Positions 10,617-20,791 of a DNA stretch of 64,000 nt are shown piece after piece. The notes beneath the pieces were generated by a model. That model saw nothing but the letters and a program-made list of their open reading frames with translations. It ran no database searches and was not told the origin of the DNA. The DNA lies in NCBI GenBank assembly GCA_015499995.1, contig JADNRV010000153.1, positions 62,001 to 126,000 on the forward strand, read 5' to 3'. The stretch is from Flammula alnicola (taxonomy: Eukaryota; Basidiomycota; Agaricomycetes; Agaricales; Strophariaceae). Position 1 is the stretch's first letter. Each line of letters opens with the position of its first letter. A program made the position numbers and the translations under genes.

Positions 10617-13458
10617 ATGAGAGACGAATCTACAAAGTGAGATATCCGCAATCTTTTCTGAAGTTATTCACAATATCAGCCAAGTAGGCAAAAAATCCGA
10701 CACCATCCGAATCAATGATCTTATCCTGCCCGTCTCGCTTAAGACGGGTGCACAGTGGCAATCAGAAGGCTCTGAACCTACTGAACAACCTATATCGATA
10801 TCAATCTTTATCTATCACAACGTGTCGCGAACTGCCAATGCCGACGACTTATCCTATTCGATTAATTATTCAGATATCGCAAAGGAAATCCGAGCATCTG
10901 TGATCTCTACGCCATTTATATGTCTCCAGGACCTGTCGCGACACATCTGCAATGCGATTCACGAATTTTCGTCTCTCGTGAACCTCCTGGGTGGATTGGA
11001 AATCCGTATCAGAGTCGCTCAGTTGAAGGCACCTCTGCATTGCAAAACGGTTGCCGTCGAACACCTTGCAAAATTCTCTTCCGACGGTTCATGGTCGGCA
11101 CACGAGATCACCCATATTGTGGAAGATTTAACATGCCCAACTATCGTCGGAGTAGGTTCCGCTGAACGCCTGGAGAAGCAAGATGTCGTCGTCAACCTTT
11201 CCATCAACACCGGCGAGCAAGGCCTGGATCAACGAGATTGGATAGACCTTCGAGCCCTCACGCGGATTCTGTACGAAGTGCATCCCTTTCCTCTGTTCGG
11301 TTTTGCTCTAAACTAACATGTATACATCCAGGAAATATCCAAGTCGGATTTCCTCACACTGGAGGCATTGACCTCGTTTCTTGCGTCAGAAACACTGTCC
11401 ACCTTGAAATCATATCAACCCTCTCCTATCGTTTCAATCAGAGCCGCGAAACCATCTGCCCTGACCCTCGCACGTTCAGCCGAAGTCCAGGTACTGCGCA
11501 CTTTGTTCGACTACCCAGATCAGGTCGATATGAGCCAGACAGCGTTGCCTGAAATTCAGACCCCTACAACTGCAGCGCAATATTCCGAATTTGATCTCTC
11601 CAAGGCGGCAATCGCTCTTGGTTCCAACCTAGGTGATTCTTTCCAGAACATCGAGTATGCTTTGCGTCTTTTGGAAATACCTCAAGACGTTTTGGGCGAC
11701 ACTGGCGTAAGTATGTCCGTCACTGTCGTGAACACCTCGTTCCTGTACGAAACTGCCCCCATGTATGTCATCGATCAACCGTCATTTATAAATTGCGCAT
11801 GCGTGGTATGCGATCTTCCCTCTGCATTACTGTTGGCATTCATTCTTTCACGTCCTTAGGTGGAGACCAATTTATCGCCAATGCTACTTCTTCGCTTGTT
11901 GAAGAAAATCGAATCCATAGTCGGCCGAGTCCCATCAATACGGAATGGCCCACGTGCAGTTGATTTAGATATCATATTTTACGACAACGATGTCATTGAT
12001 ACACGACTCGACAAACAGAACTTGGACGAGTTAGATGGAGAGCTGGTCATTCCACATCCTCGAGTACAGGAAAGAGAGTTCGTTCTGAGACCTCTAGCCG
12101 AGTATGTGATTTTCCTCCACCTCGTGCTGTCTTTACTGATTGCACTTTCCTCAAGCATGATTCCGAATTATATTCATCCCTTCCTTAACAAAACCGTCGA
12201 GGTCCTTTTCAAAGACGTCTGCGACCCAAAAACACCTCCCATGAACAAAATAATTCCCTATCCCCGTTTCCCGATATCGACCTCCTTTTCTTCTCCATAT
12301 CACTCAATATCGCCCGTCCCCGAGACCCTGGCCTGCTGGTCCTATCCTTCAACCACTTCCTCCCGTTCTAAACCCAAAAATAGCAAGACACATGTTATGG
12401 CTACCCTCAATGTGACTCCCGACTCATTCTCTGATGGTGCCACGCACGACGTCCTTCCTGCCGCACTGGCATATGCTTGCTCCTCTGTCGCCGCCGGAGC
12501 TACTATCATCGATATTGGAGGATATTCCACTCGCCCCGGAGCGGCCTTCGTTAGTGTGGAAGATGAAATCAGACGTGTTGTGCCCACTGTTACAGCAATG
12601 CGCGACTCCAACGCCCTCAGTGATGTCTTGAAGGATAACAAGGAATTCTCACTAACCGATGATCTCCTCGACCGCATGGCGGATGTTCCGATCAGCGTCG
12701 ATACGTTCCGCTGGGAAATCGCCGAAGCTGCCATCAAAGCAGGTGCAAATTGCATCAACGACGTGTACGCGTTCACTGGGCCCGATTCGTGGCCTACGCC
12801 GCAGCCGGATACCGACCAAGGCAAGAAGGCAGCCGAGTATATGACCAAGATGAAGGCCGTGGCTCGAGAATATGCTGTCCCAGTTGTGTTGATGCATTCG
12901 CGAGGAGATGCCGGGAAGAACAAGGATTACAGTCAATACCATTATGCAGTCGATGTGCAGCAGGCGACATTGGAAGGCGTACGGATTGAACTTGGAGCCA
13001 AGGTGGATCAAATTGTACTGGGGAAGGGTGGTGTGCGGAGATGGCTGGTCATCGCTGACCCCGGAATTGGGTTCAGCAAGACTCTGGAGGGGAATCTGGA
13101 GGTCCTGCGAGGTGCGCAGGACGTCGTGGCGGATGTGATGATCGGAGACCGACATGGTTAGTCCATGATCCCTATCTGATGAAATTCCGTTTGATTCAAC
13201 TTCATCCTAGATGGTAGCGGCACGTATCGGAACCCTTTGAGTGGGTACCCGCAACTCATTGGTGTTTCCCGAAAGTCTTTCCTCGGTGCGATTCTGGCGC
13301 AGGACCCCGAAGGGCGAGAGACACGACCCAAAGAGCGCACGTGGGCGACGGCCGCTGCTGTTACTTGTGCCGTCCAGCAAGGGGCATTGATAGTGAGAGT
13401 TCATGATGTGAAGGAGATGATGGATGTTGTGAAAGTCGCGGAAGCACTGTGGTCGTGA
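10617..13458 (+). CDS. FOL1: Trifunctional folate synthesis protein (DHNA - HPPK - DHPS)
   Basis: Carries dihydroneopterin aldolase, hydroxymethyl-dihydropterin pyrophosphokinase and dihydropteroate synthase on one chain, three successive steps to dihydropteroate; DHPS is the sulfonamide target. Exons 10617-10636, 10680-11277, 11332-11805, 11860-12101, 12156-13156, 13211-13458 give 860 residues with every junction in frame. Two FolB-like repeats come first (INDLILPVS...; then CPTIVGVGSAERLEKQDVVV), then HPPK (AIALGSNLGDSFQNIEYAL, NGPRAVDLDIIFYDND, IPHPRVQEREFVLRPLAD), then DHPS (MATLNVTPDSFSDG, IDIGGYSTRPGA, ISVDTFR, INDVYAF, VLMHSRGD, IADPGIGFSKT, GVSRKSFLG, IVRVHDV). Length matches yeast Fol1 (824). 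The 20-nt first exon and 43-nt first intron are the least certain part; they are chosen because no other ATG reaches the frame. Confidence 0.96.
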
Positions 13459-13753
13459 ACCCTGCCTGAAGTGAATAGCTAACTGAATTTGGATGAAATA
13501 CTTGTCCGAACTTGATTTCCCTCCGTTCTATCACCACTTTTTCCTTCAGGACACAACGTCTGAAAGTTGAAGCTAACGTCGAAGATAGGACCTGATGGGA
13601 CAAGATTTCTGTGCGATCACATGACCCTGTTATCCTCATGAGTCGTCGTCGGACGAGAACAGCCTTCAAAGCTTCATCAACTATAACCATCGTCGAGCTT
13701 CATAGAGTTCACCGCAACCCATCCGTTTACTCTGCAGCTTCAACTTGGTTTCA
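13459..13753. other. Intergenic between FOL1 and F-box-like gene
   Basis: Just under 300 bases, tandem genes on the same strand. No distinct element recognised. Confidence 0.4.
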
Positions 13754-15292
13754 ATGGTGCTTATCAGAAGCCCCGCATCTCCGTTAACACTACCTCAGGA
13801 ACTCGTCGATCTCATCATCAACGAAGTTGTTGCTCAAACTGCCGACAACCCATCCTTGCGAGACAACACTCTCCGAGCCGTCTCGTGCATTTCCAAAACG
13901 TTTTATTTCCGAGCACGTGTCGAACTCTTCTCGAATATATATTTCCCAAGATATCAAAACAACGATCACGAGTCCACCCAAAGGCGCGCAGCTAGACTTA
14001 TCGCCATCCTAGAAAAAGATGCATCATCGGTACATGGTATTCATTCCATAAGCCTTGTTCGCGACGTTCCTTCACATCTTTCTCCCTCGACTCCCAGTCT
14101 CAGTCGACTTCTCGTCAGGTCGAAAGGAGCAATTAATCACTTTGCGAGGCGAACAGGCCTGCAAAGGGATTACATGGTTAAACTTCTTCATCTCATATTG
14201 CGCTCGCCATCATTGGAGAATTTTTCCCTCGAGGTTTATTCACATGGAGGCCCATGGTACCGCAACCGCAATCCTTGGACGTCCTTTAACAATCACGAAA
14301 CATCTATCCTCAAAGGGATACGTTCAAATCCATCCCTCAAGTCATTGAAATATGTCGACATCGACGGTCTCCCGAAGGCATTCATTCTTGGGGATTTCGT
14401 GTCTAGCACCTTGCAAGAACTGGTGTTGATCCGTACAACCATCGCTCTACGGAAAGTTCGAGAAGTAGAGGAATACGACATTGCCTCCCGCACAGCAGGA
14501 AGAATTGAGACGCTCACGTTATGCCATGTGTGGTATGCGGGACTGTTTACCACTCTGCGAACCTACCTACCCCAACTCCCCTTTGGCTCGCGTTCTTTAT
14601 CGCCATCTATCTATTTTTCGAACTTGAAAACACTTACAGTCACCGTTGCAACCTCTCGGTACGATATGGAAGAGCTCTGGATATTTATGCTCGGTGTCTC
14701 TCGGAGTCTCGAGACGCTTGAGCTTCGAGATCATGAGGCCTATGTTTCAGGTAATTCTCCTTTATCCTTCTCATTAATATGTGTGCCTTTCCCTCGGCTG
14801 ACGAGATCTTCAGAAAGAACCTTCATCGAACTTTTCTCTCTCGGCCAGCTGACGTCGTTGAAGACCCTAAAACTTTGTGCAAGCGTCTCCACATCCATCA
14901 GCAAAACGTGGGGGTCCAAGTTCAGGACTATGAATAAATTACTCGCCTCAGCGGGATCTCCCGTCGGAATCGAGTGCATATCCATCGAAATATATGTGGC
15001 GATTGAGCCAAACTTGTGCACGGCGCTAATTCTTCAGGATCTAGGGTGGTCTTGGGTCGACGAAGGCTTGGTCAACCCACAACTTATGAGCTTGGGAAGC
15101 GTCCTCCTGCATATCAAGAAATATTATTATGATCCGAATTTCGATGATGGCATGCGATACCGACTTGGAGGTGACCAATTTGATCCTTTAATCCTCCTAC
15201 CCCGCGCACCGGCTCGCCCCTCTATCGAATTCAAATGTAGCGTGGAGTCAATCTACAGTTCCCGACCATTAGGATCTCGTCTAGATATATAA
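13754..15292 (+). CDS. F-box-like / LRR-type hypothetical protein
   Basis: The N terminus (LTLPQELVDLIINEV, then VSCISKTFYFRARVELFSNI) is the divergent F-box typical of mushroom protein families, which recruit substrates to SCF ubiquitin ligases through SKP1. The rest has irregular leucine-rich segments (SLKSLKYVDI, TLQELVLIRTT, SLETLELRDHEA, SLKTLKLCA) that suggest a loose LRR solenoid. A 63-nt in-frame segment, 14751-14813, begins GTAATT and ends TTCAG and is probably an intron, giving about 491 residues; read through it the frame is also open. The ATG at 13754 is preferred. Such genes are numerous and variable in Agaricomycetes; the target is unknown. Confidence 0.7.
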   Translation: MVLIRSPASPLTLPQELVDLIINEVVAQTADNPSLRDNTLRAVSCISKTFYFRARVELFSNIYFPRYQNNDHESTQRRAARLIAILEKDASSVHGIHSISLVRDVPSHLSPSTPSLSRLLVRSKGAINHFARRTGLQRDYMVKLLHLILRSPSLENFSLEVYSHGGPWYRNRNPWTSFNNHETSILKGIRSNPSLKSLKYVDIDGLPKAFILGDFVSSTLQELVLIRTTIALRKVREVEEYDIASRTAGRIETLTLCHVWYAGLFTTLRTYLPQLPFGSRSLSPSIYFSNLKTLTVTVATSRYDMEELWIFMLGVSRSLETLELRDHEAYVSGNSPLSFSLICVPFPRLTRSSERTFIELFSLGQLTSLKTLKLCASVSTSISKTWGSKFRTMNKLLASAGSPVGIECISIEIYVAIEPNLCTALILQDLGWSWVDEGLVNPQLMSLGSVLLHIKKYYYDPNFDDGMRYRLGGDQFDPLILLPRAPARPSIEFKCSVESIYSSRPLGSRLDI

Positions 15293-15868
15293 CTTTTGCA
15301 TAGGTCTTCAAAGTTCAATATAACCTAATGGCACTTCTATAACCTGTTTGTTGATGATATGTATGTTGGATAAATTCTATTTTCTGTGATCTAGTTTTCT
15401 TTGCTCTCTTGACTCAGATTTTACTCAACGGAGGACGTAGAGTAAAGGTGCAAACTGCCCTGCTTCAAGTTGGTTTTTGCTGATATGCACGGAACGAGAA
15501 GCATAGGCTGCCAAGCCTTATAATTACTTGCTTTCTGGTTGAGTGTAAAAAAAGGTTAAAGCTGTGCAGATACGATAAAATAATCTCTGACTGCTCCCAG
15601 TCATACACAAGTGATTTTTGGAGCAAACTTCCAACCAACTTCGCGATACTTGCTTGGATTGTCAAATTGAAATTAGTCCCGTACAGACGCGCATGAGGTA
15701 TGTAACGTGACTCGCAACTTGTAACGTGTCACCCCAAGCCAGCTGCTTCCCCAAAACCTTTCATATCGCCACCTATTTTTCGACACCCTCTGAGTCTGAG
15801 GTATCTGGATCCATCGCTTCCTCGCCCAAGCTTGGGAGAAACAGTGAAATTGCCCATTGTAAATCACC
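15293..15868. other. Intergenic upstream of SEC11
   Basis: AT-rich 3' flank followed by the SEC11 promoter region. No open frame of interest. Confidence 0.4.
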
Positions 15869-16675
15869 ATGTTTACCGAAGAACTCAAAGCTTTCAAACG
15901 GCTAGGCTTTCGCCATGTACGTTCATTCAATTTATGTCGGTTATGTTCACCGTGTTTTTACCATTGTTATCGCAGGTCCTTCTCCAAGTTCTTAATTTTG
16001 CGTCTGTCATTGCTTCGGGCCTCATGATCTGGAAAGGACTCGGAATCATAACGAATTCCGAGTCACCGATTGTCGTCGTTCTGAGGTATGTCATTGAAAA
16101 GATAGTTCAGTGAGCGGCGGCTGATTTGCTTTGCAGTGGGTCTATGGAGCCCGCATTCTACCGAGGGGACTTGTTATTTCTCACGAATCCTGCGAATGAG
16201 TTGTATAAGACTGGCGACATCACCGTGTACAAGATCCCTGGAGCCGACATTCCGATCGTCCATCGTGTACTAGAAACGCATGATGCACCACCGAAGAAAT
16301 TAGCAAAATCGTCCAAAACGCCCTCTAATATAGACGTAGCCGCAAACCAACGGCTGTTGACGAAAGGAGACAACAATTACGTCGATGATATTGAGCTATA
16401 CCAAGGTCTCGAGTGGTTGGAGCGGAAACATATCGTAGGCAAGGTCCGAGGGTAAGGATCACAAAACTATATTCCCCACGTACATTTCTCATGTATCCCC
16501 ATCGTCAGATTCTTGCCATACGTCGGCTATGTGACGATCGCCATGGTAAGTCCTGCCTCACACGCATCGCAAAGGAATGAAAGCTAATGGCTTCCTGGAC
16601 CAGAACGACTTTCCACAACTGAAATATGCATTACTGGGTGGCCTCGGTCTTCTTGCCCTACTACAGCGGGAGTAA
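15869..16675 (+). CDS. SEC11: Signal peptidase complex catalytic subunit
   Basis: Serine protease of the ER membrane that removes signal peptides during translocation. Exons 15869-15916, 15976-16085, 16137-16451, 16509-16545, 16604-16675 give 193 residues (yeast Sec11 167). Order: short cytosolic N terminus ([16 protein letters not shown]), membrane anchor ([15 protein letters not shown]), catalytic Ser in [12 protein letters not shown], the His that replaces bacterial Lys in IPIVHRVLE, the Asp region [12 protein letters not shown], and [12 protein letters not shown] before a final hydrophobic segment [11 protein letters not shown] 25-residue insert rich in Lys/Ser ([14 protein letters not shown]) explains the extra length. 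All splice phases fit. Confidence 0.97.
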
Positions 16676-17120
16676 CTTATTCTAGATGGAATACTCTCTG
16701 TATCGGCAGAGTAGAACAGTATACCCCGCCATGTACTACCAACCATTAATCAGACTGACATATTTGAGATCCACCGCGATGCAGATGCCCACTGTTATTG
16801 TCCATCCATTGTCTATTGCGATGGCCTCGTTGGAACGGACTGAAACCTTTTGCGATGCGATGTCGGGTAATAGTGGCTATCCCTCTCTCTGATTTGTCCA
16901 ACATCTCTGGAATTACATGCAAGAAGATGCATTGACAGCTGAGGGCGACAAGGGGGCGAAAAGATTAACGTGAATTAAGATAGTCTATTGAAGTTTGAAC
17001 AACACGGGGACTCGGAGCGCCCATCCCTGGATCGAAATTCATAAGGTGAGGGTCACGCACGGCAGCTTCGCCATGCCCTGGGATTTCCTTCCGAGGCATC
17101 ATGAGAAAGCGCCTCCTTTA
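16676..17120. other. Intergenic between SEC11 and hemerythrin relic
   Basis: No gene. A motif GATTAACGTGAATTAAGATAG near 16965 recurs in altered form near 17315, on the other side of the hemerythrin relic, hinting at an old local duplication. Confidence 0.35.
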
Positions 17121-17240
17121 CAGGCCCATTGAGTCAAGCCAGATAGAGTTGGGCCGTACTGATTATGACGCTGTGAGTGAGAGATAGCTCCTCCGCGAGC
17201 CAGAGTGCTATGTTATCGTGGTCGCTAACTTGAAGACCGA
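17121..17240 (-). pseudogene. Decayed hemerythrin (HHE) gene fragment
   Basis: Read on the minus strand this segment gives DHDNIALWLAEELSLTHSV, nearly identical to the segment NHDSIALWLANELSLTHNV of the intact gene at 20.7 kb, then runs through altered residues into a TGA stop. Nucleotide similarity to that gene covers roughly 115 bases, with no coding continuation on either side. It is a remnant of a third family member. Confidence 0.85.
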
Positions 17241-17478
17241 AATTGACATTGCAAGTAATTCTAGAGTCACACACAAGACGATGTACGGGCGACTCGGACG
17301 AGGGTTTGGGGAAAGATTAACATGAATTAGATAGTTTAAAAATGAGCAATTGGTATCTTTGGTTGAAATAGGCATGACAGAAATGGGAGATGTCTAGTCT
17401 ATGCAGTACCATATAGAGTCTGAGGTTCCCCGTTGGTGGTGAATGGCGAAAATTTCCAGTAGCTAAGGAAGAACTAGA

Positions 17479-18365
17479 TCAGATTGAGTCGTGTTTTACG
17501 AAGGACAGGGCTTGCCTAGGATGTCTCCATGGTGCAATGTTTCTGGCGAACCACATGATGAATGCAGGAGCCGGAGGCTATCGATTGAATAAAATGAGAG
17601 ATTATATATCATTACATTCTAAACACATACCCAGTTGGGTGCCTCTTTGCGCACATGATGTGTTACGGCGAAAGGGAACACAGTGAACTTGTCTGGCTGA
17701 TCTTTGATGTGTTCCTCGAGCTCTGTGAGACGACGAATGAGGATACACTCAAATTGATACAGTGGAGAAGAGCCTTACTTTTCACCATTCCTCGCAGACC
17801 TTCCTTGTCATCATCGAACACTTTCATACGTTCGGGGGAGATCGTCGGGATCTACGACCCAACAGGCGATGTTAGCAAGCGCGCAGATACTTGAGGAAGA
17901 CAGAAAAAGGTATACTTCGTCATGAAGATGCTGTACCAGAGGGCCAGCAAAAGCCTCCAAGAGATGACGTGCCTGCGCTCCATCATATTCCTCCTTCTTG
18001 CTTTCAACGTTCTTTATGTACGCCTCAAACGCATCCATTCCGTCCTGAAACGCCCGGTGCTGTTCCAGGTTATGCCCCATGTCGAGCTTCGTCTGAAGGA
18101 AGGGGAAAATAAAGGATTCTTCACCGTGGTGGTGGTAATGGATGAGAGCGATGCACGTCAGGCAATACCCCGCGAATGCATTGACGTCGGCAGGCTTAAC
18201 GAGAGGCGCATTCCGCCAGATAGAATTAAGACCGCGGATGAAAATGTTGTGGATCAAAGTCATATCGGTCGCGAACCAGCCTTGGATGTCATCCAAGTCG
18301 TCGAACTTGGCGATCACTGGGGTTTGAGACAAAGGAATGAGTGCGTAAGGTTCTGCCCTAGACAT
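17479..18365 (-). CDS. Hemerythrin HHE cation-binding domain protein (copy 1)
   Basis: Four-helix bundle that binds a di-iron or other metal centre; fungal members are linked to oxygen or metal sensing but are poorly studied. Exons 18365-17916, 17851-17779, 17722-17631, 17577-17479 give 237 residues, all phases consistent. Metal ligands can be seen: TLIHNIFIRGLNSIW, IHYHHHGEESFIFP, LEQHRAFQDGM and VQHLHDEI. After the bundle comes a tail THHVRKEAPNWPPAPAF, then a hydrophobic stretch and FVKHDSI. An in-frame upstream ATG at 18419 would add 18 residues; the chosen start matches the N terminus of copy 2. Copy 2 lies 1.5 kb away on the same strand, so the pair arose by tandem duplication. Confidence 0.9.
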
Positions 18366-19865
18366 GTTGAGGGAGTAACAATGGAAACTTTGGAGGGCTG
18401 CCTTTCTATGCTTGACCATGGCATTTTATGCGAGAAATTTCTGCAGGGCTAGCGCTGCGGCGAGCTCGGTGGTCTATTTCCATAGTGGATGTCGGTAAAT
18501 TGAACTTGCCGCGACGAGAACATGAGGGCAATGAAGAAAGATAGTTCGAGGACTCCCATTGGTTGTGTTTGCCAGGGTAGGCTGTGCCGCTTCGCCCCGA
18601 GAATATCATAATCGGCCAGCAATAAGAAAGACACCTAGAGGGGACACGCAAAACAAATAGCATGTAAACCAGCCATGATCAATGCTTCAGCGCTGATGGA
18701 CTATGGATATTTGATGGAAGTCGTGGTGATCATCCTTCGGTGGTTTGTATGGGCCGAGCTCTTATTGCCCTGCGACGAGCAAGCTGCGTTCTGCGTAAGC
18801 TGTTGGCAAAAATAATGAGCTGCACAAGGCTGGTTTGTAGTTGGTGAATACAGACAAATCTGTGGGGACTAATGGTTTCCAGCTAAGTGTTCAGACAGTA
18901 GATAGAGTATACATGAGCCACAACTTCTCACCTCTTCTTTCAAATGTGAGTGCTCCTTTTGCCATAGAAAGCGCCGAGTGCCTGTCGATACACCTCTGCG
19001 CATAGGATCCCTGAAGAGTTGTGAATTCGACCCTATATTTAAACTTCCAAACGTAAATGGAGTGGGGTCCAGGTTGCATCGTGCAACAGCCTATGCTGGC
19101 AGCTAAAAGCAGTAAGAGCTGAGCGCTGAGTACGGAGCGCTCGGCAAAAGAAACATTGACCAGACCGCCCAACGGCATCCGGTAACTCGAAATTGATCCC
19201 ATCAAGAGTAATTCCGATCCGACGATGTATGTAAGATCAACGCTTTGCCATCATGCTGATCCCGCACTGACACATGCGATAACGCTGAGCAACACGAGTG
19301 TATTAACCGTCGCCAGCACAGTGTCCGCACAATTTTCTCCCCAATTGAGGAAATCCTCCGACTTGTAAGAATAACTTGAAGAGAACGTAACAACACTCAG
19401 GCTGGCAACCGGCGCTAAAGCACTTGCGGTTCCCTACCACCATTGTACCACTACGGAAAATGTCGTTTATGTTATATATGTGACTTTCAAATCCAGGTTA
19501 AATCCATACAAGTAACTAGGTACCGCAATTTCAAACTTCCGCGACTGCAATGCAACGGCCTGGCATAGCCGTGACGCTCATGGACACTTAAAACTGATGC
19601 AACTACTGCTAATGCTGGAATGCGCAACTGCTCAAGCCTCAAAGTGGCACACATGGATAGAAGGGTGCATCATATTCTCGTTGAATATTTCTATCTCAAG
19701 CCAGTTTCTGACATTTGCGTACCAATCAGAAGAAGCCGTGCTGATGACGAGGAGGATATGTTTGGAAATCTCCTCCCATGGTATACGGAGAGAATTTCCA
19801 ATAACTGGAAGGTGAAGACGTGGCCTGGAGTCAGTCTACAACTCTTTGATGCATAGATTATACAG
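18366..19865. other. Intergenic between hemerythrin copies
   Basis: About 1.5 kb without a convincing gene. On the minus strand at 19690-19815 a stretch reads LHLPVIGNSLRIPWEE, which faintly recalls a P450 N-terminal motif but has no supporting context. Confidence 0.4.
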
Positions 19866-20729
19866 TCACCTGCGATGTAGGTGAAACCCGACATGGTTTC
19901 CGACCCATCTTACGGATGTTGGTACGATGGGCTGTAAAGCGACAGGTTACGCTCAGCAAATTGCAAGCCAAAGGAAAATAGGATGCGCTAACCCAATTGC
20001 GAGCATCCTCCTGATTATGATGTGTCATAACAAAGGGGAAGTGAGTAGTAGACTCTCTAAGTCCCTTGTTGTGTTCCTCGAGAGCTATGAGTTCGGAGCA
20101 ACATGGCCTTGGAACACAAATTGTTTGCACTGGGAAGGGGCTACATACCGTTTAAGATCTCGTTCAATTCCTGATTTGTAAAAACGGACAGACGTTTTGT
20201 AGACACAGTGGATATCTGATAGACGGTTAAATGAGTGTCTGGTATTATGGCAATGATGATTCCCATTTACCTCATCGTGCAAATGCTGGACAAGTCGGCC
20301 ACCAAAAGCTTTCCGGAGTTCTAATACTCTTCCACTGTCGTACGGCTCTACTCTGTCATGTACCTTGACAAGGTACACTTCGAAATTCTTGAGCGCCGCC
20401 TCAAATCCGAGGTGTTGGACAACGTTCTTCCGCATGTCTATCTTCTCCTGGAGTCTAGGAAATATCACCGTCTCCTGAGCCTCATGGTGCGAACGAATCG
20501 TTTCCAAGCAGGTCAAGTTGTATTGAACAAAATCGGCCTCATCTTCCCGTAGTACCAGAGGCGCGTTAAGCCAGATCGAGTTGAGCGCTCTGATTATGAC
20601 ATTGTGAGTGAGAGATAGCTCGTTGGCAAGCCAGAGTGCAATGCTGTCGTGGTTGCTAAAATCGAAGTTCGCGTAGGAAGTAATGGGAATTAATGGGTAG
20701 GGTCCCTCGTGTTCGACATCGAGTTGCAT
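19866..20729 (-). CDS. Hemerythrin HHE cation-binding domain protein (copy 2)
   Basis: Same family and gene structure as the copy at 17.5-18.4 kb. Exons 20729-20271, 20215-20149, 20084-19993, 19931-19866 give 227 residues. Ligand segments: SLTHNVIIRALNSIW, RSHHEAQETVIFP, VVQHLGFE and VQHLHDE. The tail (FPFVMTHHNQEDARNW, PIVPTSVRWVGNHVG) is shorter than in copy 1 and stops right after HLHRR. The histidine cluster HYHHH of copy 1 is RSHH here, so metal site details may differ. Intron positions are shared with copy 1, which supports tandem duplication rather than retroposition. A TATA box lies 57 bases upstream of the ATG. Confidence 0.87.
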
Positions 20730-20785
20730 TTGAAATGAGATATGGGGTGTGTAGGTGGGAGGCGCTCCCAGACGGCCGGGCTTTC

Positions 20786-20791
20786 TTTATA
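20786..20791 (-). promoter_or_regulatory. TATA box of hemerythrin copy 2
   Basis: TATAAA on the minus strand, 57 bases before the start codon at 20729. Confidence 0.55.

Noticed and set aside
16900..17350. Possible transposon with GATTAAC motifs flanking the hemerythrin relic
   Set aside because: The two similar segments are direct and weakly alike, with no terminal inverted repeats or target duplication.
19690..19815. Minus-strand LPVIGN followed by IPWEE recalls the N terminus of a cytochrome P450
   Set aside because: No I-helix, ExxR or haem-binding Cys motif anywhere near; likely chance in hemerythrin 3' flank.
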